From assembly GCF_020382885.2 (NCBI RefSeq), contig NC_058507.1:2435715-2499714 (forward strand): a stretch of DNA of 64,000 nt, in the 5' to 3' direction. Each line of letters opens with the position of its first letter. Within the stretch, counting starts at the first letter, position 1. The notes below the pieces were generated by a model that was given only the letters and a program-made list of their open reading frames with translations, was not told where the DNA came from and did no database searches. A program made the translations under genes and the position numbers. Of this stretch, positions 10,101-31,759 are shown piece by piece. Source of the stretch: Scatophagus argus (taxonomy: Eukaryota; Chordata; Actinopteri; Scatophagidae).

Positions 10101-13100
10101 TGAGTCTGTAAAAACTACAAAATTAACTGAAAACTCCCTGCTGAAAAGGCCTCGGGTGAATAAGTTTCTTTGTAATCTGAGGTTGTATTAGTTCAAATTG
10201 TTTTCATCCCAGGAGTTAAGATTTTCTAGAACATTTCTAGTTGCTTCCGGTTCCCTTTAATTGACATGATTGAAATGTTAAATTAAGAAACTGTGAACTT
10301 GTGACAAACAAGTCAGCAGGGGTTTGCTCCGTGTCTCTCCAGCCTTGCCACCGCTGGACGAGATCACCATGGAGCGGGTGGTGGAGGAGTTTGAGCACTG
10401 CTGCCACGAAAACATGACGCACGCCATGGAGACGGAGGAGGGGCTGGGCATCGAGTACGACGAGGACGTGGTGTGCGACGTCTGCCAGTCGCCTGACGGG
10501 GAGGACAACAACGAGATGGTTTTCTGCGACAAGTGCAACATCTGCGTTCACCAGGTCAGACGTCAACGACGCGCAGGCTCACACTCGAATAGACGATTCG
10601 AATTCAAATGGTTTACACATACAATTCAAATTCTGATGATCTTTAGCACTTGGAGACATGATTTTGCCATCTGAAGATGGTTTTGCTTTGGTAAAAAGCA
10701 AAATGAAAAGGATGCGTCTTGTGTTTCTGATCTGCTGTTGTTGTGGTTTCATCTGACACACCCTCACACACACACACACACACCCTCACACTCTCTTTCT
10801 GTCTTCACATGTTGCTGCTGTTGTAATGATTTCTGCTTGGTGTCTGGAAGCTGAGCCGCCTTGTCTTTGTGTTTTTCGCCAGGCGTGTTACGGCATCCAG
10901 AAAGTCCCGAAGGGCAGCTGGCTGTGCCGGATCTGCGCCCTCGGCATCCTACCAAAGTGCCAGTTGTGTCCCAAGAAGGGCGGAGCCATGAAGCCGACCC
11001 GGAGTGGAACCAAGTGGGTCCACGTCAGCTGTGCCTTGTGGATTCCCGAGGTGAGGATGAGACCTGTTATTTCTCTACATGTGTGTGTTTTACCAAATGA
11101 TTAACACTCAGGTGTCACCTCGCCCATCTTTGAAGCAGTTCTTCCTGTACTGTGATGTAAAAGGACAGCTCCAGCCTTTTTCCCCCCTCTTAACCTCTGA
11201 AATGTTCTCACTGACAGTAACCTCGGTTTCGATTATTTCCAAATCTGTACACCGAACACACGCAGCTCTTTGTGCTGTGAAATGACAGCACAGACTTTAA
11301 CTGTGGCTGGTGATTTCCGATTTATGCTGACTCATTTCACGTTAAATCTGCTGTGCAGGTGAGCATTGGGAACCCAGAGAAGATGGAGCCGATCACCAAC
11401 GTGTCCCAGATTCCCAGCAACAGATGGGCTCTGATCTGCTGCCTGTGCAAAGAGAAGACGGGAGCGTGTATACAGGTCGAGTCACAGCTCACGTTTCAGC
11501 AACACAAAGGCATTTAATGAGACGTGAAGGCAAAGCGTTTCACAGTAATTCAGACGCTGCAGAGTTTCCGCTGCTTTTTCACGACCAAACAAAGGCGGGG
11601 GGAAATGGAAGCGTTAATGATTTCACAGCTCAGCAGGTTGGGGAAGCGAAGAGGCAGCTGATCAGTCAGGACAAAATCTGAAATGTTTCTCTGCTCCTCA
11701 GTCAGTCAGTTGTGTTGCTTACTCTTCCACTTCAAAACCTGGAGGCAGATACCGTATTTTAGTTAACTCTAGTTAACTGATACTGTGTGTTTTGAAAGCT
11801 TAAATGTCTAACGATGTTGTGTTTGCTGCTGCAGTGCTCAGCGAAAAACTGCCGGACTGCCTTCCACGTGACCTGCGGCCTCCACGCCAGCCTTGAAATG
11901 AACACCATCCTCACCGAGGACGACGAGGTCAAGTTCAAGTCCTACTGCCCCAAACACTCCGGGCTCGAGGGCGCCGAGACCAGGGACCGAGACTCCGGAG
12001 GCGAGGAGGAGAAAGAGGGCGCCAGAGACAAGAAGGGAAAGAGGAGAGGCAGGGTGAGAGGGCACGAGGACGCCGCCTCGTCGTCGTCCTGCGCGACTCC
12101 TCAGCTCATCGGCAGAGCGCCCAGCGATCTGGAGGGGCTCAGCAGCCACCAGCAGGAGAAGAGGGTCAACCTCCGCAAGCTGAAGCTGGAGGCGATGGAG
12201 GAGGACTTCTACCAGTTTGTGGAGGTGGAGGAGGTGGCCAGTCACCTGAAGCTGCCGGCGGAGGTGGTGGACTTCGTCTACCAGTACTGGAAACTGAAAC
12301 GCAAAGCCAACTTCAACCAGCCGCTCCTCACGCCCAAGAAGGACGAGGAGGACAGCCTGGCACGCCGCGAGCAGGAGGTGCTGCTGCGCCGCCTGCAGCT
12401 CTTCACACACCTCCGACAGGACCTGGAGAGGGTAGGTTTCCGCTTCGCCCGCACCGACGCTCACGTGAGGACAGGGAGGAGCAGAGGCAGGAAGGAAAAG
12501 CTCTGCAAGAGGAGGGAATGATGGGTTGTCTGTCGGCCAGAGAAACAGTTTAAATAAAGTTTCTGAGTGCAGTGGAACGTTTGCTCATTTGTAGATAAGA
12601 CTCGTTGATCCTACGAGGAATAATTCACTTTCCTGTTTGGATCCTGGTAAAGCAGCAGGTACAGCCTGAAAAGGGACAATAAATCTACCTGTCCAAAGGC
12701 GGGACGACCTGCTGTGTTGTTGATCAGGCAGTCTAAGCGGAGCTTCAGCTTCTTTGACGTAGCCTCAGTTTTCATGGAGCTGTGAGACAGCACTTCTGCA
12801 CATACAAGTGAGTCAGTAAGTAAAGCAGAGTTACAAGGTGCCGTATGATCCAAACACTGAAGAACAGTAGACACACTGTGGCCAAGTAAGTGCAGAGTAG
12901 TTCTCGTAACAGCCTGGGAACCACGTCTGTAGATCAAAATGCATGACTTCCATGACGACACGTTGTGAGGTAGAGACAAACACTCCCTTGGTTGTAGTGA
13001 CGCAGAATGCATCAGTGAAACCTCCAGAGTGTGTGGTGAGGACATACTTTAAATCTGGGTTCATGCTGACGGGCAGCCGATGACAGAATGTGTAAAGAAC

Positions 13101-14552
13101 GTCCTTTTGCTCCTCAGGTTCGTAACCTGACCTACATGGTGACGCGGAGGGAGAAGATGAAGCGCTCGTTGTGGAGAGTCCAGGAGCAGATCTTCCAGCA
13201 CCAAGTTCGACTGCTGGACCACGAGCTGCTCACAGGTGAGTCAGCCAAGGCACACGGGAGCATGTCAGGACCTGGCGCTGAGCAGCCAGCCGCTGATGGT
13301 AACCATGGTAACAGCCTGAGAAGATGCACCTCAATGTGGTCGGAGGCTCGGTTCAGTTTGTCATTTGCTAAGCGACGTTCTTCGTTCCGAACACATTTGA
13401 GTAGACAGAATGCTCAGTGGAGAAGCCTTAGATAATCTAAAACTATTGTACCCATTTTGTACGTCTCTTGTGTGTGTTGCAGGTGATCCTTCAGCGAAGG
13501 ACTTGGAGAAGCTCTTCTCTCCAGGCTGGTTTTCCTCTCAGGGCTCCCAGTCTCGCTCCTCCTGGAGCCACGCTGGACTGAAAACCAAACGAGTGTCTTT
13601 AAAGCAGGAAAGAAGGAAAACCAGCGACAGAAAAGGAGTCTCTGACTCTCCGCACACTCACAAGAAGGACAATCTGAGCAAACCACTGGAGACGAAGGAG
13701 ATTAAAGGCTCCCGAGTCAAAGAGTCCGCGCCTGCTGAGGAAACCCAGACTCAAATCAGCCAGGAGATTGAGTTCCCAAAACTGCAGAAACCAGAAGTCG
13801 TTCAGGAAACGATCGCCGTCAAGCTGCACAAACCCGAGAGCAGAAAAGCCCCGAGGAGGGAGGCCCCGGGTCCCGAACACGAGGCGCTGGTCAAACGGAA
13901 ACGAGACGACAGCCACGAACAAGAGGAGAGGAGGAGGAAGAGGAGGAGCGACGTGACGGACAGCTTCCCCGGCCAGGTGAAGCACCGGTTTGGGTCAAAA
14001 CATCTGGAGAAAACAGTTTCCATCAGGCTGGTGGATATCAGGAACTCTGACGCCGACGACTACTTCACGCGAGAAGCGATGGCAAAAAGAAGTCTGTGCT
14101 CTGTGGATGTGACCAACACTAAAATCAGCAGAGCTGGCGTGCTCTCAGACGCCGACGCCGCTGCCACCAAGGCCAACGGTTGGCTGAGGAAAACCCCCGC
14201 CAACGGCTCACACGCGCCCAACAGACCTGCAGCCGGGCACATTAAAGGCTGGGGGAAATTCAGGATCCCGAAGAGGAGCGACAGGCCTCTGACGGCGACA
14301 ACGGAGGAGGAGGAGGAGGAGGAGCATAAGCCGCTGCTGAGGCCGCTGACCAACACGCCGGAGCCGTCCTACCCCAGGACCAGACTCCGCACGGGGACGG
14401 AGAACGACGGCTACGCCTCCGACTCCAAACCGGGCGACTCCGAGATGGAGCCCTGCCTGAAACGATGCCACTCCCACCAGCTGAGGGGCGACTCGTCTCT
14501 CGGCCGGCGCTACGGGTCTGACATCATCCGCCGAGGCGTGCTGGCCTCCTGA
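7154..14552 (+). CDS. jade1: Protein Jade-1 (PHD finger scaffold of HBO1 acetyltransferase complex)
   Basis: Ten coding exons join without frame breaks: 7154-7202, 8410-8477, 9390-9547, 9888-10072, 10343-10554, 10883-11050, 11359-11475, 11835-12431, 13118-13235 and 13483-14552 (TGA), giving about 913 aa (human JADE1 is 842). JADE proteins scaffold KAT7/HBO1 with ING4/5 and MEAF6 and steer it to histone H4 by reading the H3 tail. Seen in order: Jade N-terminus [16 protein letters not shown]; enhancer-of-polycomb-like region [14 protein letters not shown]1 (about aa 196-246) with [14 protein letters not shown] and CDKCNICVH; extended PHD2 (about aa 250-365); [38 protein letters not shown]; terminal [11 protein letters not shown]. 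The last block and [11 protein letters not shown] point to JADE1 rather than JADE2/3. It converges on nsd2. Confidence 0.95.
7375..7430 (-). repeat. Short retrotransposon 3' tail relic in jade1 intron 1
   Basis: AAACTTCATTGGTCCCATGG and TGGGGAAATTC form a diverged, minus-oriented version of the TTTATTGATCCC...GGGAAATTC tail seen elsewhere in the window. Confidence 0.5.
8142..8166 (+). repeat. (CTG)n trinucleotide repeat, jade1 intron 1
   Basis: About eight uninterrupted CTG units, 243 bases upstream of coding exon 2. Confidence 0.9.
8410..8477 (+). CDS. jade1: jade1 coding exon 2 (68 nt, easily missed)
   Basis: The exon is flanked by a TTTGTCCTTCAG acceptor and a GTAGGTC donor. It joins the single overhanging base of exon 1 (codon A|GT) and runs phase-0 into exon 3, encoding [20 protein letters not shown] then PSE. 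Mammalian JADE1 has the same S.ST.WSQ...KPSE frame here, so the exon is real although its middle is poorly conserved. Confidence 0.88.
9390..10072 (+). CDS. jade1: jade1 exons 3-4: EPL1-like N-terminal region
   Basis: Exons 9390-9547 and 9888-10072 encode [50 protein letters not shown] and NEEFAEM. This is the conserved segment of JADE/BRPF/EPC proteins before the PHD module, which in JADE1 helps contact the HBO1 MYST domain. The junction splits an Arg codon (AG|G) and the end of exon 4 splits an Ala codon (G|CC). Confidence 0.93.
10343..11475 (+). CDS. jade1: jade1 exons 5-7: PHD1 and start of the extended PHD2
   Basis: Exons 10343-10554, 10883-11050 and 11359-11475 encode the first PHD finger (C-x2-[17 protein letters not shown]), the zinc knuckle [15 protein letters not shown] and the beginning of the second, extended PHD ([32 protein letters not shown]). 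All expected Cys/His ligands are present. These fingers read unmodified H3K4 in JADE1. The exon 7 donor is GTCGAG, an unusual +3/+4 sequence but with GT intact. Confidence 0.93.
10756..10795 (+). repeat. (CA)n microsatellite in jade1 intron 5
   Basis: Interrupted CACACA tract with CCCTCACA interruptions, entirely intronic. Confidence 0.85.
11835..12431 (+). CDS. jade1: jade1 exon 8: end of ePHD2 and central helical region
   Basis: Encodes [26 protein letters not shown] (end of the extended PHD2), an acidic/basic linker rich in Glu, Lys and Arg, then [33 protein letters not shown] and [17 protein letters not shown] helices ending LERV. This is the region that bridges to ING and MEAF6 subunits in the JADE family. 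The exon is unusually GC-rich, which creates long antisense ORFs that are not genes. Confidence 0.93.
13483..14552 (+). CDS. jade1: jade1 terminal coding exon
   Basis: 1,070-nt last exon with a low-complexity, Lys/Arg/Glu/Ser-rich tail (for example [18 protein letters not shown] and an EEEEEEE run near 14306-14327). Conserved islands are [10 protein letters not shown] and the terminal [19 protein letters not shown]. The tail explains most of the extra length relative to human JADE1. Basic clusters could serve as nuclear localisation signals. Confidence 0.93.
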
Positions 14553-15365
14553 CGGCGGAGCAACACTTGTTGAAAATAAGCTGCACTGTGTTAGTCGGAA
14601 AAGAACGACGGCCGCTCTTTGTACCTTTATTTTTCTGGATGAATCGTAAAATGCCTAGTTTAAAAACAGAGCTGATATTTATTTTTTATTTGTAACATAT
14701 GTAAATCTGGGAAATATTTTACTTTATTTTGAGCTAGTTTTTATTTTTCTTTAAAAGTAGAAAGATGTCAAGTTGCCACTTAAATGCTCGCTCAGATGCT
14801 TACAAGCAAAAGCACCAACCAGGGAGAAGTTGCTGCTTGGGACCATAAGCTTGCGATGTACTTTGTTTTTTTGTCATAGTATTAAACTCAGTTGCACTTA
14901 GTGGAAACAGCTGACGGATGACGTTCACCCTGTCGGCAACATAAGACTCTATAGGTCTCTCTCTCTGTTTGTTTGTTTTTTTATTTTAATCAAGCTTCAT
15001 CAGATGATAAACAGGAAGTCAAACTGCCCTTTTATCTGCTAGTTAAACTCCAGCTGTCATCGTCACTTCAGTCCGCCGTTGTGGACGTTATGAACTGGGA
15101 ATCCACGACCAAACAGAAAGACGTTTTACTCAGTTAAGTGTAATTGAACCGCGATCGTATCCATCATGTGCCTAACTTTTATTTGAAGCGTTTGCACTAC
15201 GAGAGGGCGGCACAGGTGTGAGGTATGACTAGAGTTATTTTTACACTGAAGAAACAACAAAACGTTTTGTACCCTCGGCCGCTGCTGTACTACTGTTATG
15301 CAAAATCGAACTTGTTTTGTCTTTGTCTCAAAGAGGAATAAAAACTCTGGAGGACTCGAGTCTGT
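14553..15365 (+). other. jade1 3' untranslated region
   Basis: AT-rich non-coding sequence follows the TGA and contains ATTTA-type stretches (about 14680-14755). It ends shortly after an AATAAA in GGAATAAAAACTCTGG and a downstream GT-rich TCTGTGATCAGTCTGG. Confidence 0.75.
15337..15342 (+). terminator. jade1 polyadenylation signal (AATAAA)
   Basis: Canonical hexamer with a GT-rich downstream element, about 785 bases after the stop codon. It is the first canonical AATAAA seen in this 3'UTR. Confidence 0.7.
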
Positions 15366-16650
15366 GATCAGTCTGGAATCGATGTTTACAAGCTGCGAAC
15401 GGGTTTGGGGGTTTTAAAAGAATACTTTTTGTTTTCCCTGAAACGAGTCACCGTTTAGTCAACAAGCGGTAGAATTAATCAGCAGATGTTTTGGTAAATC
15501 GGTGAAGTCATACTTCAAGCCAAATGTGAGGATTTGATGTTTTTCTGTTATCGTGAACTGAATATTAGACTTTTGGTGAGATGTTTGAAGACGTCACCTT
15601 CATCGTCTGACCAGCGAAGCGATCTGTGGACAGACAATAATCAGCAGATTGATATTGATAATCAGTGTTACGTAAAGGAAGCTCAGTTTCTGGTCCTCAC
15701 AATCCTTAAATATTAGCAATTCACTTCAAATTCCTTCAAAAAGGAACAATTCACCGAAAAGACAATTCAGTCATGGTCTGCTCACCCCCACGTTGATGTC
15801 GAGTCAGGTGAAGTTTCCTCATCCACAAAAGATTTCTGGAGCTTCACAGATAAAACAGCTGAAGAACCTGCAGACTGGTTTCAAAACGTTAAAAAACAAA
15901 CATTAAAAAGCACAAAATGGCTCCCTACAGCTCGTCCTGTGCAATTCAAGCCTCTGGAAGCTCCGGAATCACAAATGAATTTGTCCCTTTAAATTCCACG
16001 TGAGATCAGAAAGTTTCCAAATGTGTCAAATTGAATTTTGGGGGAAATTTGTATTTATTGGCTGGTATTTAAACAATGGAATGATGTGCTAAACATGTAA
16101 AACAGCAGCTCGATTTTGACTGCAGGCTGAAACAAACAATACAATCTGCTGCATATTTATGACAGCTGTAGAAAATGTACTGGAGGAAATGTTTAAAAAA
16201 TATTAACAATAATCAACTTTCCATTTTCTTTAAAAAAAATAAAAAGTCAGAAGATTCTTAAAATTTGTGTTTTAAAGTTTTAACTTTAACCTGGACAAAG
16301 TACCGCTCTAAAAACTAAACACTGATACTGTTGTGATACTTGTTAGAAAATATTTAACACAATCATAATTAAATTTAACAGAAGACAAAGGAGACATTTC
16401 ACAATTGACCCTAATGCACCAACAGACCGTCTGTGGTGCCTTCAGGGGATCTGAGAAACTTCAAAACATCCACCAAAACGCAGTGGAGCTAAACGCTATG
16501 AAATGAATTTCCCACAGGTCACCAAAGTAAAACTCCATTTACCTCCACAAGGTGTCAGTGATTTAAAAACATTTAAAAGCTTTCGAGCACTTTGGACGAG
16601 TCCGATCAGCCCAACCGAAAAAACCACCAGAACGCGACTGTGGAGACGGT
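15366..16650. other. Short convergent intergenic gap jade1 / nsd2
   Basis: AT-rich sequence without a supported ORF, recognisable repeat or RNA gene. Both flanking genes end towards it. Confidence 0.6.
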
Positions 16651-16667
16651 CGCACGTTTGGTCACTT

Positions 16668-16673
16668 TTTATT
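16668..16673 (-). terminator. nsd2 polyadenylation signal (AATAAA on minus strand)
   Basis: TTTATT on the + strand reads AATAAA(A) on the minus strand, about 2.5 kb after the nsd2 stop. It is the most distal canonical signal before the sequence turns into plain AT-rich intergenic DNA. Nearer signals could be used as alternatives. Confidence 0.5.
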
Positions 16674-18934
16674 GCACGATTCAACAGACGTGAGATCCTG
16701 CACAAAAGTGTTTCAGCACTGCATCAAGAAAACAACAACAACAACAAAAAATAAAAACAAAAACCATACAAGGTCAGAGAAACTGTTTGATATTTACAAT
16801 AGATGCATCACTATTACCACTTATACATTATGTACACGTTAGTCTCTGGTTTACTAGGACAGTAGTTACAGAATGAAACCCCTACGCACACGTTACACTT
16901 CGGTTCTACAGGGAATTACAGTGCTTACAGAAACAACTGGCTGGACTACACGCACTCAACACAAGGTTAGGATTCGTACGGGAAAGAAAAATACTCATAC
17001 AAGACCCGCTGCACCTCTGGACACGTCCCATTCATACGCCCTGGGAGGAATAAAAAACTCAACTATACAGGAAAAAGAAGAAACCTACAGGTGCAGGTAC
17101 ACAAATGGCCTCCTGCCGCGTCCGGAGAACTCTAATCCGTTTCGAGAACCCAGAAGGCTTCAGGTTCAAAACAAGCCGTCTGTTTGGAGATCCAGATTCT
17201 AAAGCGAACAAGTCCAACTTGTCAAAAATGAGAGAAAAAAAAAGAGGAAGGCGCACGAGCCGAAAGAGAGGCCGATGACGTCAACGTGAACTGCTCTGCG
17301 CGAGGACGACGAACTCGAGAGGCGAGCAGCCGCCACAGCTGGCGTCTCCGCACTCTGAAGTGTTGTGTTGTTGTGTTTCGGTACGGTGGACGTTTTAGGA
17401 CATTTCAGACCCCGCGAGTCTCAGCTCAGTGTTTTCAGGCCAGCCTTAAAGGGTTTCGGGCTCCTCACTTTGACAGATGCCTCAGATTCATCAGAGTCGA
17501 CGTGTTGGAGCGGCGTTCAGCCCCGCAAACGTCACACGGCCGTGAAACCGCAGCGCAGGTCCGAGGACAGTTCAGAGGAGAGGAGTCCTGGCTCTGCAGC
17601 ACCACACGTTTGGCTTTTTCCCTGATAAATCACTGTCAGCCTCGGATTCTCTTTGGCTGACTTCAGTCGTGGGTATTTAAGTTTCTCTGACGTCATTTTG
17701 ACGTGCTCAACAGCCGAAGCTTAAGAAGCTCCAGACATGTCAGCGTGGGGGTGAGGAGGAAACGGCTGAACCTTTGAGGTCCGCCAGCAGCACTGCACCC
17801 AACATGTCCTGAAAAGGCCACCGTACTCTGTAGTTTTCTCAGGCCTCATTGTAATGTGCGTGCCGAGCAGGACGCAGCTTTGCCACTAAAAACCTCCTGA
17901 GGATCAAAACAAGTCGAGGTCTTTCTTTCACGACCAGTCGCCCAACGAACCTCCCGGGAACCAAACACCCAGCCGGTCAGCGACGCCGAAACACCTGCAG
18001 AAGCTGAACCGGCACGACGTGTGCACCTATGATTTAAATACTACAGTGGAAAAACAAACAGCACCGCGAGGACTCAAAACTCGACGATCAAGAAGAACAA
18101 AAATCGCACGTATTCCTTCATTTATGTGGCTTAGCGTCGCGCAGAGAGCGTCAAAGGCCTGCGAACGCCCCAGTAGTGTTTTCACGCCAGACGGCCGTGT
18201 AGCAGCGCTCTCAGGCTAAAACTCTGCGGTCCCTCGTGTCTCTGGGCAGGCCGGCGGACGAACGGCCTGCGGTGCCGTCGTTCAGCAAAAAAAGATCAAA
18301 TCTAAAACAGTAAAACTGAGCTAAAACAAAGTAACAGGCTGAAAAACGGCAAACAAGCGTCTACGTTTAAATGTAACCTACGGCTACCAAACAGGAGTAA
18401 AGAGGTCATCTGAGGCCTACCCATAGTGTCTTGGTGTTCCATATTACATCTGGCATATATACACTATATATAAAAATAAAAACAATCCATTTGGCAACCT
18501 GTGTGATGTCTTACAGTATTCCAGTAATCATAATTTTGGTCTTTGATATACACATATATAGATATAGCTATAAAACTCTGCTGTTCAAGATCATCCGTGT
18601 TGAGTGAAGGGGCCGACTGAGATTCAAGTTAGCGCAGGGTGACGCGCAGCTACGCTTCCGGCAGCTTCAGTTTTTCCTGCAGAAACCGACTGGCTTCTTC
18701 TGTTGTTATTAAAGAGAATAAAATCAAAACAAAGACAACAATAATAACAATAACACAAAAAAAAAAACAAAAAAAAAAAAGGCAGTTTGGTTGGCGGAAG
18801 AATGAAGCATTCAAGTCTACTAGCAGAAGCTTCCTGACCTGCGCTCGCTCCCCTGCTTTGTGCTTTACCACAGGTGGTTCGCTCAGTGCAGACAAGTGGA
18901 AATAAAACCTGAAGAAGTCTGAGCGGTTAGCTGG

Positions 18935-18937
<3 letters not shown>

Positions 18938-18967
<30 letters not shown>
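18938..18967 (-). repeat. (CAG)n repeat in the nsd2 3'UTR
   Basis: Ten CTG units on + (CAG in the nsd2 transcript), about 175 bases after the stop codon. Confidence 0.9.
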
Positions 18968-18969
<2 letters not shown>

Positions 18970-19141
18970 GAGCATGTGAGATCAGCAGCTTTCCCTGACG
19001 ATGAACATGTACAGTGCCTTGGTTCTTGGGATCTTAAAAGACATACGTGGGGTTTGTGTTTGTTCATGAGTGGGGAAGCAGGTGTCAGAGTCTGAGTTCG
19101 GTCTTCTGACTCTCTGAGGGGGGGGGGGGTCAAAGGTCACT

Positions 19142-30061
<10,920 letters not shown>

Positions 30062-30263
30062 CCCATCTAACCCCTCCAGGCTCAGTGAGCTACAGGACAG
30101 GAAACACACACAAACTTCTTATTCCACAGGTCCCAACGGAAATCATTAACAAAACCACTCAGTTTATATCTAGGTGCTCTTCATTGTTGCAATTTGCAAA
30201 ATGGCATTCATGGATATGAATCCTATGAGCCTAACGTTACACATTTCACAAAATGGCACTCAC

Positions 30264-30316
30264 TTGCTCCAGCAGAGCATTAACGGAGACCTTGCAGGCG
30301 ACAGAGGAACCTGCAC
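30264..30316 (-). other. nsd2: Candidate upstream nsd2 exon with in-frame ATG
   Basis: A strong donor (GAGCAA|GTGAGT) ends a short segment that contains ATG at 30280-30278. Spliced to 30089 it reads MLCWSNSLSLEGLDG then MDSKGSS, fully in frame. Acceptor candidates at 30317 or 30311 are weak, and the ATG context is poor (T at -3). It may be an alternative coding start or simply 5'UTR. Confidence 0.4.
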
Positions 30317-30538
30317 CTGTCACGGAATGTTCTAGCCCCGTAGTTTTGGATGGTTTAAGAATAAAGTCGAGCGTCTCGACTAACCACTAGTCGAAATCAA
30401 CAATGCCTCTGTATACTAAGCGAAGTGAAGACTTAAACGCTGATCACAACTAACGTGAACGAGGTCAAGTCATACCCACTCTCCATTGCATCCATGCATA
30501 CGAACAAAAAAACGCTGCGCGGGCAGAAAAGCTCTTAC

Positions 30539-30620
30539 CGCGACAATCTCAAGTTGGCTTTCTCCTGGAAAAGGACTAGCTAGCGGCTAGCTGCAGTCTG
30601 TGGGAAAGCGGTACGGAGAA
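30539..30620 (-). other. nsd2: Candidate non-coding first exon of nsd2 (proximal)
   Basis: GATTGTCGCG|GTAAGAGC is a near-consensus donor at the end of a GC-richer block with GCTAGC words. The 5' limit is not determined. Confidence 0.45.
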
Positions 30621-31554
30621 AGCAGGAGGCAGGCTGCAGGCTCCACCGCATGCAGCGAATGCCCAATGAGTGGGTGGCTAGCTGTGTCGCGTAACCACCG
30701 CATCACCGGCTAGAAAAGCCGCGGAAATGAAAGCAGCTGACAAGTCGGAGTAATGCTAATGGACTACGAATACCTGATAGAATTACGTGCATCCCATTTC
30801 AGTTGAAAATGACACGTTACATTGCGGTTTAAGGTAACGTTAGTTAGCTTAACTTAGTTGTAATGTTCCCACAAGGCGCTTAGACTTCTTTAGTTAACCT
30901 TACAGTACGTTAAGACTATCGCAAGCATTTTTAACAACCGCTCAGTCATTCTAAAGTTACTCACTACGCTAAAGTGTCCTCTCGGTGCCAGCAGTCATTC
31001 TATCATGTCAGGCACGAAACCGGCACCGGCTACAATCCGATGCCGCAGCCATGATATGGGAATCTCACGCATGCCAGCCATGGACAAGCGGATAAGCACT
31101 GTCCCATACCGTAAAACTGCCTCTCTGTCATCGATACAGTCAGCCATTACGCCGCATTCCAGCAAATAGACCAAGCCGCCACCCAAACGCCAAATGCGGC
31201 TAACGTACTGGCTAATCTATCTGGTTAAAGCAACTACGTAAATACATATATACGTTGGATGATTGACGCATTTGTGTAAACTATTTTGCTATTGTTTCAA
31301 CGATATACTCAATTTGTAGGCGCCATGACAGCTCGTTTCAAAAAGCTAACAGTGTTAGCTAAAGCTAACCAGCCGTACAATTGAAACCAAGGCAAACTGC
31401 CTTTAACATTAGCACGGTTAGCTAGCCTGCCAGCTAGCAGGTCCTCCCTTGCTAAAATGGATGGTCGATACGAACAAGTGTCTTCGCAAAAACTGATGCC
31501 AGCCAATATCCTCAGGGTTGACAATAACATGAAAGACCGTTTCTTTGTTGTTAC

Positions 31555-31700
31555 CTGTTGAATCTCCTCTCGGTGGTTAAAGGGAAATAATGCCCGTATT
31601 CATCCTGTAAAGCGAAGGATTTCATTCAAGTCGAATCAAAAGCTTGCGGGAAACTCAAACTCTCCGGCCAACCAGCGCGAAAAATACTCACTTCCGATTG
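31555..31700 (-). other. nsd2: Candidate non-coding first exon of nsd2 (distal)
   Basis: GAGATTCAACAG|GTAACAAC is a good donor. Just upstream on the minus strand lie a CCAAT box and an ETS site, as expected at a TSS. Confidence 0.5.
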
Positions 31701-31701
31701 G
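31689..31701 (-). promoter_or_regulatory. nsd2 promoter: CCAAT box overlapping an ETS site
   Basis: On the minus strand CCAATCGGAAGTG combines a CCAAT box (31701-31697) with a CGGAAGTG ETS motif (31696-31689). This pairing is typical of TATA-less housekeeping promoters and supports a TSS close to 31600-31690 for the distal first exon. Confidence 0.55.
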
Positions 31702-31759
31702 TCGGGAGCAGAGAGAGGCTCCAACCGGTCCTTTCAAAAAAAACCAACCGTAGGAAGTA

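Larger units (their letters stand above)
16650..19141 (-). other. nsd2 3' untranslated region
   Basis: About 2.5 kb between the TAA (19142-19144 on +) and the distal poly(A) signal. It contains no conserved coding sequence, but has a CAG-type triplet run (18938-18967) and an A-rich stretch (18757-18780, T-rich on the minus strand). The extent is inferred from the poly(A) signal. Confidence 0.6.

Noticed and set aside
11838..12464. 208-aa minus-strand ORF
   Set aside because: It is the antisense shadow of GC-rich jade1 exon 8; Leu/Val-rich translation with no motif.
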